Shown piece by piece: positions 1 to 11,467 of a stretch of DNA of 21,508 bases. The first letter of the stretch is position 1. Each line of letters begins with the position of its first letter. The position numbers were made by a program, and so were the translations under genes. The notes beneath the pieces are model-generated. The model searched no databases and was not told the DNA's origin. It worked only from the letters and a program-made list of their open reading frames with translations. The stretch comes from Sphaeroforma arctica JP610. Its lineage: Eukaryota > Opisthokonta > Ichthyosporea > Ichthyophonida. The stretch covers positions 18,543 through 40,050 of the forward strand of contig NW_014039848.1 in NCBI RefSeq assembly GCF_001186125.1, written 5' to 3'.

Positions 1-357
1 TGGAAATTCCTGTCGTGGTAGATCTCAATCATCAAATTTATCTTCAAGCATAAGTTTTCTAATAGTATTTAAAATTATAGTGGCATACCGAAAGATTTTG
101 GAAGGCGAGTTAGTCATAACATGCAATCTTATCGTAAGTACAATTTCCAAAGAAAGATGAACTCAAAGATATCTAAAAACGATTGACAAGCAACCGTATA
201 GAATGCGACATCAAACTTAAATAAAAATCGATCAATGGGAACGAAGCTATAGGCAAAAGAATAGAAAACAATCCAATAAACAGATACATATACTTCAATG
301 CGCAGGGAATTAACACAAACTGATTGGCAATAGCTAAACTACTGTTATTTTTGTTTT
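1..357. other. Non-coding AT-rich flank
   Basis: No convincing gene is visible. The only open frame is a minus-strand run of about 70 codons rich in hydrophobic residues, with no recognisable motif, and it reaches the start of the left inverted arm. The stretch is probably host DNA or unrecognisable repeat flanking the retroelement cluster. Confidence 0.4.
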
Positions 358-661
358 TATTGATCACAGTAAACAAGGATTGTTTTCTAAACATATTCCA
401 CGGTTGAACAGCGGAGGCTCAACAAAGTTTATCCTGGAAACAATCAAGGAGAGACTCTAAAACTCAGAGAAGGACACGTAATTGATACAGATGGAAATTG
501 ATCTCTAAACCGAATTGACGGGAGTGCGGGATCATCAATATGGGAAATTTAGAATGGGCACAGGACATCCCAATATCGGAGGAGTACAGCTTAAGACACA
601 TAAGGCCAAAGATTGCGATAAAAGACTCGATCAGTTGAAGGCGTGACGACGCTGCCTTTGG
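358..661 (+). repeat. Left inverted arm, probably LTR-derived
   Basis: This stretch matches the reverse complement of 3033-3314 at roughly 90% by eye, with small indels. The most recognisable shared blocks are the outer TATTGATCACAGTA (358-371) and the inner GAAGGCGTGACGACGCTGCC (637-656). It lies directly upstream of a TATA-bearing stretch and a copia-like gag, so the simplest reading is the U3-side part of an old LTR. No direct-orientation partner was seen in the window. Confidence 0.75.
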
Positions 662-2999
662 ATTGGGTCATATATTAAGTGAGAACCTTTTCACCTTTCA
701 AGGTGTTTTTTAACGGCTCAAGGGTCAGGAGTCCAATGTATATAAAAGCAAGGACTCGAACCAAATAAATCATGGCTGTTGACTTAAACCTCAAACACTT
801 TAAGCAACTCTTATATCTGAGAACAATAACTTATCAGGTCTGTTTTATCTCCACTTTGAAACATGGCAAGCTTTGATTTGAAACCAAAGGTTAAATTCCT
901 AATATTGGATAAGCCGGTCCAGTGGGGCCAATGGAAAGCTCAATTGGACATCCTGCAACAGATCGAAGTCGCTACAAAGCCCGATGATAACTTTGAAACT
1001 CAACGCGAAACGTTTACTCAAGAGGATCTTGGAGCTGCGTCTAAGTCAATTTATCATACCATCTCTCGACGACTTCAACAGGAGTTTTTTTATATCATGA
1101 AAGAACCCTACACGTTTTTCAAGGCTCTGAAACCCAAATTCAAGGTCAACACCCAAGGAGGAATCGGACGTTTGAAAAAAGAGCTTTGGGCAAAAACGCA
1201 GAAGAATAACAAAACTTTGGAAGTTTTTATCGGGGATATTAATTTGAAGAAAATGGAATTCGAGAAACGCGAGGCCCCACCACCTGAGATTGACTTGAAG
1301 ACAGTCTTGAAGGAGGGTCTCAATGAACGTTTAAATGCAGCCAGAGCTCACCTTAAAACAGTCGACACTTATATTATGAGCTACGAGGAGCTCTGTGAGT
1401 ACCTTGGAAAATTCGAAATGGAAGAAATCCAAACGTCAACCACTAACACCGAATCTCGAGGAGGAGAAAGGGCACTTTTAGCTAAAACAGAGCGACAGTG
1501 CTTCAATTGCAATAAGCCTGGTAATTTGCTCGCGATTGCCGATCCAAACATCGCAGACCCAGCCCAAACCAGAATTTCAGCAATTACTCTGACCGCAAGG
1601 AATATCGTAAACCATATGAAAACCGATACTCCGACAATTGTGGAAAAGATTTTGACGAACGACATAACCGTGATAGAGCTGATGAGTCTGATAATACCGC
1701 AAAGACTATTCGACACCGAAGTCTTCACCCTACTCACGATGTTCCGGCTATCTGCCGAGAGAACCCCACTACCACAAGGATAAACGTAACGAGTTTTACA
1801 GAAAAGCATCTGACGTAAGAGGATACTACTGAAACCCCTAAAGTAGCGTTCAATTTGGGCAAGAGTGGTGATCAGGCTTCAAGTAGTGACGATGAAGGCG
1901 TTAGTACATTCTCAGCAGTTGTCGACTATGACGAATCCAACATGCTATCATGGCAACCCCCCGAAAATTGCCCCGGATTTGTGATAAAGCCAAGTACCGG
2001 GTCGAATGAGGGAGAACTGTCGTGTTTTATTCTAAATAATCCTATTTGTAGTTCTGACAAAGACGATGGACCGCCGGGACTTCTATCCGACAGCTCTAGT
2101 GAGGATGACGATGATGACCTATCCGAACTTATTTACGACAGCAACTCCGAAGATGAAGCCTTTATTGATAAATTTTATGAAGATGTCATTTCTTCGCCTG
2201 TCATTCTATCAAAGCTATAGGCTTGAGTAGATTTTCAATCAATAAGCATATACCGCCGATAATGCGACAACAGCTGAACCTTGTGGGACTCTGAACAGTG
2301 GAGCCTCAGTCTACTTTAATAACGATTTGGATTTGATATCAAACGAAAAACGTCACTTCACAAATGTACACCTAGCTGACGGGGCTATTGAAATTGCAAC
2401 TCACTCAGGGCAATTGAGTGACGCCGGAAATCCTAAACCAACCCCTAAACCGCCGATCTTCGAGAGAGGTTACGAATTTACAAATTACCGATAACCCAGA
2501 CTGGATGTGCAGTAACAATGGTAGCTCTCGATGAAACTGGAACTCAACAACCGCGTTTTCAACTACCCAACAACAACCAAAGCCGGCGTAGATTCCAATT
2601 CCCAAGACCTTCAGTGAAATTGAGAATTTTTCCAATAAAAAGGAGTGGATGGATGCAGCGACCAAAGATGTCCGGGACCTAGTGTACCGGGGCACTTTTA
2701 CTCTTGTAGACTCCAAACCTGCAAAAGGCGCGATTATAATTCTAAGTGGGCCTTTACTCCCAAAAAAAAATGTATTCTACCGGTAAAATCGAGCGTTTTA
2801 AAAGACAACTGACCGTAGCTGGATACAATGCTGTCGAAGGAGTGGATTTCGAATAGAGTGACGCCAAGGTAGTCAGAAGAAGACTATCCGAATTTGTCTG
2901 ACACTGACAGCCAATAAGGAATGTGCATGTCTCACAATTTGACTCGCCTAAAATGCATACTTAATCGGAAAATGAACCGTTGTATATATTAGGATACCG
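662..2999 (+). mobile_element. Ty1/copia-like retrotransposon fossil (broken)
   Basis: Old, broken LTR retrotransposon. A TATAAAAG box (741-748) and a TATCAG-containing stretch near 830, resembling an initiator-Met-type primer binding site, precede a gag-like frame (863-1783). That frame carries the first half of a CCHC-type zinc knuckle (CFNCNKPG, from about 1499). A strongly acidic stretch follows (1855-2220). A region of about 2640-2990 reads like the N-terminal part of copia reverse transcriptase (EWMDAATKD, then GTFTLVDSKP, then an EGVDFE-like block). No integrase was recognised. The element has several breaks and ends inside RT where it meets the right inverted arm. Family assignment rests on motif resemblance and part order. 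Confidence 0.72.
741..748 (+). promoter_or_regulatory. Candidate LTR TATA box
   Basis: TATAAAAG lies about 115 bases upstream of the gag-like start, between the left inverted arm and the primer-binding-like stretch. This is the position expected for the promoter of a copia-type LTR. It is part of a fossil and probably inactive. Confidence 0.4.
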
Positions 3000-3032
3000 C
3001 AAGGACTACGCCTGACCCAAGACGCGTTAGGC

Positions 3033-3314
3033 CAAAGGCAGCGTCGTCACGCCTTCAACTGATCGTGTCTTCGATCGTAATCGTTGGCCTTATGTGTCTA
3101 AAGTTGTACTCCTCCGATATTGGGATGTCCTGTGCCATTATAGATTTCCCATTGATGATCCCGTACTCCCGATTAATTTTCATATGTATTAATTCTTCGT
3201 CCTTCTCTGAGTTTTAGAGTCTCTCCTTGGTTGCTTCCAGATAAACCTTGTTGAGCCTCCGCTATTCAACCATGGTTTATGCATAGTGAACAATTTTTGT
3301 TACTGTGATCAATA
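3033..3314 (-). repeat. Right inverted arm, probable LTR fragment in opposite orientation
   Basis: Reverse-complement partner of 358-661, beginning CCAAAGGCAGCGTCGTCACG and ending with ACTGTGATCAATA. It abuts the truncated RT end of the copia-like fossil. Because it is inverted, it cannot be the ordinary 3' LTR of that element. It is more likely a fragment of a second copy inserted or rearranged head-to-head, or one arm of a large fold-back. Confidence 0.75.
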
Positions 3315-3712
3315 GCTTTCGTCTTGCGAAGATATTAACCAAAGAAAATCATATATCTATTGAAAAGGAAGAAAAAGAAAGAAAAAAGGTATTAACCAAC
3401 GGCTAGCCACGCATCAGGAATTAAGGCTCGCCCACATTAGACTGGCAATCTGGTTGACTGCTCGGAGATAAACTTGGCACCGTTGATATTCCCTACAAAC
3501 ATATTGTCAGTTGAGCCATCTTTCAACTAAAGCATTCAGATATAAATCTTTTGGAGAATCAACGTCCTATAATGGGCCTGGTCCAAATGTCTGATTTGTA
3601 AAATGGGAAAGGTATTTATAATACTGTCAAAACCATTCGGTATACTTAGGTTAAATACTTCTTGAGAGTAGAGTTCTATACTTTGAATCTGATCTGGAGG
3701 CTCGGCTATTAC
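3315..3712. other. Possible 3' LTR remnant of the minus-strand gypsy fossil; otherwise featureless
   Basis: No gene is seen. Read on the minus strand, a G-rich run (AGGTGGGGGTCG) ends at about 3714 and is followed by TGTAATAG. This resembles a polypurine tract followed by the TG start of an LTR. If so, the 3' LTR would occupy much of this interval. No second copy of it was recognised near 8.1-8.6 kb, so the LTR call is tentative. Confidence 0.25.
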
Positions 3713-6700
3713 ACGACCCCCACCTAGCTTTGAGGGACATGAGAGGCTAGTTGCTCACTCAAGTCAAATTTGAACCAGAAAAGTGAGAAAAGAATAGTGG
3801 GTCAAAACTTTATAAGTAGTGTGAAACACAGCCTATTTTAGCAGGCAGGGAGCTCTAAAGCATTTTTGGTTACCCTGTGCATTTTGGGTTAGGTCAAGTA
3901 GGTTCGTGGTGGTCGACTGGACGCTTCTTGTACTTCAATGTCTATAGAATATATGAAGGTTGCACTGTAAAGCTTAGAATAAATGCTGCTGGCGGGATTT
4001 TCTTAAACTTCGACGCCTCCGGATGGTGGGAATATGGCATCTTTTTCAGCTTGTGACCTATGTAGGCCTTTACACCATCTTCTATTAAAGGCTTTTAAAT
4101 AGTCATGATTGTCAAAAGCGTATGAGATTATTTCAGTAATCGTACCGTCTATAGAACGTGTACGATAATGCATACATACTTCATTCCTTTATCCGTTCTC
4201 CATATTTTATCTTTAAACTCAGAGCGATCAAGTAGGGCATTAGAGTCGTATCTCCTTGCAAGTACACTCTGTATAGTAGTAGTAAAGACCGAGGAGTACT
4301 GGCAGGCGAATGGTTGTACACTTGGTGCAAAGGTTATATTTTGGGCCATTTTCGCTGGCGGTTCATTTGAAACGAGTGCCGTAAGGCATCACCCAGGGAG
4401 GTAGCCATTCCTTCATCAAAGTTTCCCTATGATGGACGGCATTTAGGTAATTTTATATTGGGAAGAGGGATATGGCGGATGACAGGGGTAAGAACACCTG
4501 ATGGTGCCCCTGTGGTCTTGAGTCTTTACCAGAAAGACAAGGGGATAGACACGTGAGTAGTACGCCTACGACTGAAGATCAGTCCAGTAAGAGTAAAATC
4601 CCGCGGGGGTCGGCCGAGTGGAGCTACATCATCCACTAAGACAGAATCAGGCGCATGAACTAATACGATAGGTGGTCTCACCAGGAGCTCAAAGAATCGA
4701 CGCAAAGTAGAAGAATCGGTTCAATCGGGTAGGATCGTAATGGCTGTGCAATGACCTGCTTGCTTGAATTCATGGTGGATTAGCCAAAACATATTTTACC
4801 CATGGTACTGTTCGACTGTGTACAATAACTTTTGAAATGATGACGGCGACGGCTCGCATAATCCTCAACAAGTACTTTAAACAAGCAGGATGAAACATGG
4901 GTTCATCACTGCAAGCCGAAGAGTTAGGTTGAGCGCCGCAATAATAAGTCGTTCAAGAGAATAAAGCGGGGTAGCTCACGACATATGTTTAACAGTGAAG
5001 TAAAAGATTGAGTATATCCCAGTAATTCCTCTTGAAAGCATATCGGCGACAAAATTCCAGTCGTCTGGGATATATCGCCAGCTAACCAAGTCCCCATAGA
5101 GCTTTTCAACTAGACGAAAGATCCTGTCACTATTATGATCTGGCTTCCAAGAAGGGTTTCGCGAGGGGAAGCTAAAGGGAAGGAATGATCGTTTGCGACC
5201 CTCTGGGTATTCAATATACGTCTGGAGAGCAGTATCTGCCTTCTGTGCATGTTTGACACTGAATGATAGAATCTAACCTTTGAGAAAAGCAGCTGGAACT
5301 TCATCCTTCCTTGGCAAACAATAGGGTAAGTGTTTACATACAGGTAGAGATGGTGAGAAGGCTCTGGGTTGATCAAATAAAAAGTACCCCGAATGACCCC
5401 CCTAATAAGCTGGTATATGGCATGACGAGCTGCTGTGCAACGCAACATGCGATTTTTGGCTGTTGTTGGATTTGTAAAAGGGGCCATCATGAGGAGAGAT
5501 GTGGCATTTATGGGTTTGTTGAGGATTTCGCAAAATAGTTCGACCTCATGTCTGTCTTTGGGCGGGGGCATCGATTTGATGGCTTCGAGTCTCTCTTGGC
5601 TGATTGTTGTGTAATTATGAAAAGGTACTCGACCGTAGTAAACCTTAGCAACGTTTCGGAGAAAACATGAATGGTGTTTTGAAGTACGGTGTCTAATATT
5701 CAGTTGTGGGTTAAGGCACGTGGACCCAAACGAGACGTAGCTCTATCGTCGACGAAAGGCTTCAGGACTTCACTGAGGTGTTTAAACTTGATGTCCGTAA
5801 CCGACTGCAGCATGAAAGTTATATTTTTAACCACAAAGAAACCAGCAATCAGTCGCCAACCATCTCCTACAGATACAATCCACGCAAGGTAGTCTCTGAA
5901 AGGCTGCATATCTCAGCTGGTTAAAAAAGCAAGCCAAGTGCATAGTGAATAAATACTACATCGCCTCGACGGACGTGCTCGAGGCATTTTTGCTTCCTCG
6001 ACATAAGGTGAGGATCCACCCTAAAGTTTTCATTATTCGCCTTATATTTTTAGCAATAGCGCACATGTTTGATGTATGTTTGTGCTTCTCGCGGAACCTT
6101 CTTGGCTAAGACAGTAGAGGATATCTATGGGCTGAAGAAGTCGCCTTTCTTGATGATTCCCCGTCGGAATTCTCGTTTACAAATATCTGATTCCCACTGA
6201 ATGGGTTCCTGGTTCTTCTGTTTGTATATGTTACAATGGAGGATAGCGTCGGTCTTGGGGTAAGTGGACCTTAAACTGTGTACAAAAACATGATGATTGG
6301 GGTCATAAACAATCTTGTTGAACGCGTCTCTAGAGTTCTTCGACTTCCGCAGTAGTTTTTTTTTAGCATACGCAAAATGGGGTCAACACCTGTCCAATCA
6401 TACTGCTATACTTCACCAGGGGTGTCCCGGTATTTGCGATGGAATTCAAGGATAGCTGCTACAACAGTTTTAACTGAAATAAGGACTCCTACGTAATTGA
6501 TATCTAGTACACCCGTGGGTTTCACAGAGAGGTGAGTGGATTGAGTCTTTAAGCCAAAAGACGACGTGTATAATCACAATCCGTAACCAATGGATTTTTC
6601 ACGCTGCGCAATAAAGCTTTACAGCATCCCACAATTGGCGGGAATATCGTCCGGTAAAATGTAAGGTCTAAACTTTCGAAGTATGTTTTCCAATGATTAT

Positions 6701-8000
6701 GGTCATAAACTTCGAATAAGACCCTAGTGAGCACTGGTGCAGTGGGATGGTTGTCGTGAATACAGACGCAATTGTAATAGGCCTAAGTACATCAATGTCG
6801 ACGAAGTCGTTATAGATAAGATTAAATATTGCCCCATCGCCTGCATAACATATTACTTGAGCGCCTGGACAGGAGGGATTCATAATTGGGCCCGCGTGAT
6901 TTCACCCTTTGAGTGTAGGCATTGCGTTGAGGGCAAACATGCACAAGGTGACCAATCTTGTCGCATCCATAGCATTCTATTTTTAGAGTGTAGTCTGGGA
7001 CGACTTGCCGGGGTTGGTCGAGATAGGGAGAGGCGTACAAGAACGGAAGACCTTGTGTTCGTGAGAGTTGGGACGTTGACCCGAAAGTCCAGAGTGTATT
7101 TTTTATGTTCGTTAACAACTTGCGTAGTTGCACTGGTCTGGTACTGATCTACCTGCTTGGCTTGGCCTCGGCGATTCCTATCGCCACATTTCTTACTTGT
7201 AGTATCTCGATTGTTATAGTTTTAGCCGATACCCCTGGCAGAACGGAAGTTCTGGCCTGCACGATAGTCTTGTACCTGCTTGTTGGCAGGGGCTGGATAG
7301 TTGGTATACTTCATCTGGTGCGTTTCCTTCACGAACAGCAGCAGCGAATACAAAACCAGCATAGCGGTGCAGGGTAGAAAAGGGAAGCTTCTTCATGTAA
7401 CCAAAACAACCGGCAAAGAAATCATCAACAAGCCGATAAACATTGTCAGCGATCTGAACAATATAAATATCCCGTAGCAAAGGCGATTCATATTGAAAGG
7501 TCAGGGAGACCAAATAAGCATGAATGGAACGGCAGGTCCGTACGACACCCTCTTTAAGATTTATAAAAGCATGGTAACCGTGATGTGGCCCATATTCGAT
7601 GGACGGAGGTTGGCGGACCCAATCGTCCATGCCTTAGTAGAAGGAGTCACACAGGATGCTTCGGGACCCATTCGCCATTCAGCAAATCCCAAACGAAGGC
7701 ATTGGCTCAGTCCTTAAGCTCACCATCTGATCCGTAATATAACGATAGTCGCGATAGACTCAGACGGCGTGGATTGTTGATCACCGAAAAGAACACACAG
7801 GCTTAAATGGCCTAGATTCAGGAGGATGACGAACATCCGCATAATTTCCACCTTCAGTGGAACTTCCTCCATATATTCAGATAGAGGTAGTAGTTTGGAT
7901 AGAGGTGCCCAAATCACTGCGATTTTGACTAATTCCTTCTCAGCAACAGTTGGAATGGCTGGAAGCTTGAGGCGGAAGGTGATAGCACCTAGCATCAAGT
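3713..8000 (-). mobile_element. Ty3/gypsy-like retrotransposon fossil (broken, many breaks)
   Basis: Old, heavily broken LTR retroelement on the minus strand. From high to low coordinates the parts appear in gypsy order. A gag-like region (about 8000-6820) ends in a CCHC zinc knuckle (CYGC...GHLVHVC, about 6930-6975). It is followed by a protease-like interval (about 6800-6500), an RT-like interval (about 6450-5570) and an RNase H-like stretch (about 5570-4950). An integrase-like region (about 4850-3900) contains an HH...AGH zinc-finger-like block near 4740-4800. Many breaks interrupt all the frames. Paired LTRs are not visible. The gypsy assignment comes from the part order (RT before integrase) and the knuckle. 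Confidence 0.6.
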
Positions 8001-8750
8001 TGTTTGGTCCATACCGTCAAAAGCGATGGATTCGAGATTCTCTATCGTGTCCAAGCTTTGTTGACCAGGATACGAGGGCCTATACATGTAAACTTTGACG
8101 GAATTACTTTAAATTCTGCAATACTGAAATAAATATAAGACAGTTAAAGGTATTTAGCAGTGGTGGCTTGTGTATGGATGATCGGGGCTGCCCCTTGGTG
8201 AGAGGCTCAATACCTTCGATCACAGAACGTATCTCTAGCTTTTCTATTAGATATTTTCACTATAAGTAGCAGCGGTTCATGGTCACACGGCCTCATTGTA
8301 GACAGATATAAGTAGATTGTCCCTGAAAATACACCAGTTACTATAAATAAAATTCCGTGTGAAGAAAAGCTATATAAAAAAGAAAGACATTCGATTTGGA
8401 GATTGGCGGGAAGACCAAAAGAACAAGTAGTAGTGTAGAATTGATATAATTTATTAAATAATTTACAACGTCTACTTACAGTCCCAAATAGAACCAAGTA
8501 TATGGGTCATACCTAATTCGCTTAGAAAAACTTGGGCTTATTGGAAAAAGATCTTGTAACAAATTGTTAAAATACAGCTAAAATCTAATTTCTTGTCTCA
8601 TTTGATCATATTTTAAGCTGACCAGAGTCCGCATTTCTACATACGAACGTCCGCGATGAAATAATCTCTTGTATAACGAAAAACAAAATAGAACAGATTC
8701 GCATATATCTTTCCTGGGTAAATATGTGTCTATATGTACGAGTTCAAGAG
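8001..8750. other. No supported gene
   Basis: AT-rich. A minus-strand open stretch (8207-8497) is about 96 codons long with hydrophobic runs but no motif, neighbour or splice context to support it. The interval may include the 5' end or LTR of the gypsy-like fossil, but no repeat partner was recognised. Confidence 0.3.
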
Positions 8751-8753
8751 TAC

Positions 8754-9300
8754 CTATATGTACTCTATGTTGTTTAGGATCAGGTTCAGTAACCATTTCG
8801 GATGCAGGCGTTTATTATGTGAGGTTAGAGCCAGAGATTCTTCTCCTTCAGTTAATAAGTTTGAAGAAGAATATTCACTGTTTGCAAGCAGATCAGGTAG
8901 GTTTGTCTCATAAGAAGTAGGTGGCAGATAGGGGGGTTTAGATCCATTAAGGATTATAGTATTCCGAGGAAAGCCTTTCCGTTTATTTCGTATATTTAAA
9001 TGCAACCGCTTGTTTCATTTCTTAGTAGAGTTTTGAAGGAAGTCGCGGGGTTCATCAGGTGTTAGTATGCTACCGTCCCATCCATAAAAAGGTTTTGTAG
9101 TTAGTATAACTGTCTTCGGATGCTTTGCTAATAACATCTTTGACTTGCGACTCCATAACAGGGACATCAGAGTACAATGGGTGAGCGAATGAGACCTCGG
9201 ATGTAAGGATATGGCGAGTATTAAGATTATTTCCGCTAGTACCAATTGAATTATCCACTTCGTAAGCATTATTTTTTGCATCATGATAGGAGATCACAAA
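8754..9300 (-). pseudogene. Possible decayed coding stretch, family unknown
   Basis: Two minus-strand open stretches lie end to end in different frames (about 9297-9070 or 9284-9015, then 9005-8754). Their composition looks protein-like, including a VMESQVKDVISKASED segment and a PPYLPPTSYETNLPDLLANS segment rich in Pro, Ser and acidic residues. There is no start context, domain or splice signal that I can defend. It may be a degraded host gene or a remnant of a mobile element. It could also be chance open frame. Confidence 0.25.
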
Positions 9301-9520
9301 GACCCAATTGTCGTTGAAGAGAGTAATGTAACGTTGACGTTTCTGTTAATAATGCTAACGTAATATCTAACTATGAACTGAACTGTATTATGCCATCGGT
9401 CATGTGCATTTAATAAAACGTCATTTTTGTGCACGAATAAGCGGGGGTAGTAATTCACAGATATCCACAGTGACTTACATTCATAGTTCTTTTTGCAAAT
9501 ATCCTACACGGTCAGCGCCT
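9301..9520. other. Intergenic, no feature seen
   Basis: AT-rich and lacking repeats or coding signs; it flanks the fold-back element on its left. Confidence 0.4.
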
Positions 9521-9868
9521 CTACGTATCTCGAGAGTGGGTCAATGCTCAGCTTCTATAGTATACATGCGTGGGCTCATTCACATAGCACTAAATTAAAA
9601 TTACTCAATTCATATTTGACATGCATTGATATATTTTATTACTGACGTACAAATATTTATTTGTCCTATAAAAAAATTGATGGTGAAACACATCGTCATT
9701 CGATTTTATGCCATACCCGATCGTATATCTCCATTTACTGACTGCTGTAATAACATACATCAATGCATGTCAAATATGAATATAATGATTTTAATTTAGT
9801 GCTTTGTGAATGAGCTTGTGCATGTATGCTATAGAAGCTAAGTATTGACCCACTCTCGAGATACGTAG
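9521..9868. repeat. Fold-back / MITE-like inverted repeat
   Basis: The left arm (9521-9630) and right arm (9759-9868) are reverse complements with about 12 mismatches in 110 positions (about 89%), many of them transitions. The outer ends are exactly complementary (CTACGTATCTCGAGAGTGGG and its complement) and pairing stops sharply beyond them. The 128-base centre is AT-rich and non-coding, and pairing may continue weakly a few bases into it. The architecture fits a non-autonomous DNA transposon of MITE or fold-back type. A target-site duplication is not clear; a TA duplication is possible if the outermost bases are read as TA next to C/G flanks. Confidence 0.7.
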
Positions 9869-10318
9869 GCTTAATACTCGGATGTTTGAAGAGACACGAA
9901 CGAAGCTATCAGCGCTATACATAACAGATTCATCGTCAGTAAAAAATCTAAGCACCACAATAAGCGATAATCAAAGTGACAAACAAAACTAGATTCCACC
10001 ATGGATCCACTGTACAAGATTTCAGGAGAGCGCAAAAGATAAAGAACTCTCAATCGGCTTCGTATAGCGCGAATACACATAATAGTGTACATTTCATATC
10101 AAATTTTGAGGAGGCAACCCCAAACAGAGACTGACCTATCCAATATAAGCCTGCCCTATCTAATATACACGATGCAAGACACGGCCTCGTGTAGAGCGTG
10201 TATGATAGCGACAGTTTCCCATTTTATTTCACTGAAAAGCTGACAAGAATATAACAGAAACAACATTGACAATCTGATTTGAAAAAATTACATAAGCCTT
10301 TTGTAAAGCTTATGATGG
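9869..10318. other. Intergenic, short imperfect duplication near 10133-10170
   Basis: No supported gene. A short tandem near-repeat, ACCTATCCAATATAAGC followed by CCCTATCTAATATACAC, lies about 150-190 bases before the gap. Nothing else stands out. Confidence 0.35.
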
Positions 10319-10338
10319 NNNNNNNNNNNNNNNNNNNN
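10319..10338. other. Assembly gap (20 N)
   Basis: A run of 20 undetermined bases next to simple repeats. The length may be a placeholder rather than the true gap size, so open frames crossing it are not meaningful. Confidence 0.99.
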
Positions 10339-10385
10339 CTCCTCCTCGTGTCGTCGTCGTCTCCTCCTCGTCGTCGTCGTCGTAC

Positions 10386-10419
<34 letters not shown>

Positions 10420-10432
10420 GTGTGTATGTGTG
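10339..10432. repeat. Compound microsatellite (CTC/CGT)n-(TA)n-(TG)n
   Basis: Trinucleotide CTC and CGT repeats (10339-10383) run into a (TA) tract (about 10387-10418) and then a short TG-rich stretch. The position right at the N gap suggests that the repeat caused the assembly break. Confidence 0.9.
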
Positions 10433-11408
10433 CGGATATGTATACGCTTTCTAACATAATTGTTAGCACCAGATTTTCAACTGTGAGACACGCGCAAGGA
10501 TTTAGACCTGTCCACTAGTAGAAGTCATGATAATTGACTGTTATTAGAGACTCAGGGACTTTGAGCATCTCCCAATTGGAATCAATTGTCCTTGGTTGCC
10601 CAAATTGCATCTGTCAGCATACCATCCCCGTCGGCGCATACATTTACACCTTCCCGTGTACCTCTTCTGACTATTACTTTCACCAGCCTTTTTACCTACC
10701 AAACGATATCCTTAACATCAGTTAACCTGTCAAGCTGCCGGCATATCATGCTTTCACAGCACAGATTGTCCCATGGCTTGCCACTCCTATGAGTGTGTCT
10801 GCCTGGCAATCTCATAGCTCTTTACATTCCCGATGTTGTGAATGGCACGCCAGTCCTGTGCCCTTTAATAAGACATGCATGCTCCAGAGGAATGAGAAGA
10901 CTCTGGTAATCTGCCATCTTGCGTCCTAAATCCCAACGAATGAATCATAGTGAGACCTGAAAGTACCTCGAAACATAGCCGCCTAAATAAGTGAAACACT
11001 AATAAAAGGTAAATAACTCAAACAAGAAGGCTTCAAGTTTTTAAAATAAAATAAAAATACCGTGAGGATTCGACACAATATGCAATATTTTTATTTTATA
11101 AAAAAGAACAATTTACGCGGGCTCGTAAATATTCTTTTGGACAAACATATGAACGTGTTGAATTTAGGAGGCTACTATGAACGGCACAGAGTCTAGAGCG
11201 ATATAAATATATTCATTCCATCAGTTTGCGTAGGTTCTTCACAACGACACCTGTACACATACGTGTATGGTCACCCTACAGATAAGTGATATCAGGTACC
11301 GCAATATATGGAAGATGGGCTTAGCGATCTCAATGATAGCACCTCCTTCCTAGATACCGCCTCTAGCCACACGTGCAGTGAATTAGAGCACAGTTGCATT
11401 CCACGGAA
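10433..11408. other. Intergenic, no supported gene
   Basis: Short plus-strand open stretches (about 10534-10792) overlap each other in two frames and show no motif. Near 11039-11104 the A/T-rich strings TTTTAAAATAAAATAAAAAT and ATTTTTATTTTATAAAA can pair as a small hairpin, which is unremarkable in such AT-rich DNA. Confidence 0.4.
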
Positions 11409-11466
<58 letters not shown>

Positions 11467-11467
11467 T
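11409..11467. repeat. (AC)n-(AT)n microsatellite
   Basis: About 12 AC units (11409-11432) pass directly into an AT tract with one TTAT interruption. It lies about 440 bases upstream of the PPR gene. Confidence 0.95.

Noticed and set aside
752-762. GGACTCGAACC, a tRNA B-box-like string on the minus strand (GGTTCGAGTCC)
   Set aside because: The bases flanking it cannot form a T-stem or acceptor stem and no A box lies at the right distance. It is within the copia-like leader.
1381-1809. Minus-strand 142-codon open frame opposite the gag-like region
   Set aside because: It is antisense to the gag-like frame with its zinc-knuckle motif and has no motif of its own.
6737-7147. Plus-strand 136-codon open frame
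   Set aside because: It is antisense to the gag-like zinc-knuckle region of the minus-strand gypsy-like fossil and has no motif.
8207-8497. Minus-strand frame with hydrophobic runs, possible membrane protein
   Set aside because: AT-rich DNA readily gives hydrophobic chance translations. There is no supporting start context, splice site or family resemblance.
10224-10518. Open frames on both strands crossing the N gap
   Set aside because: They are built from microsatellite translation and undetermined bases.
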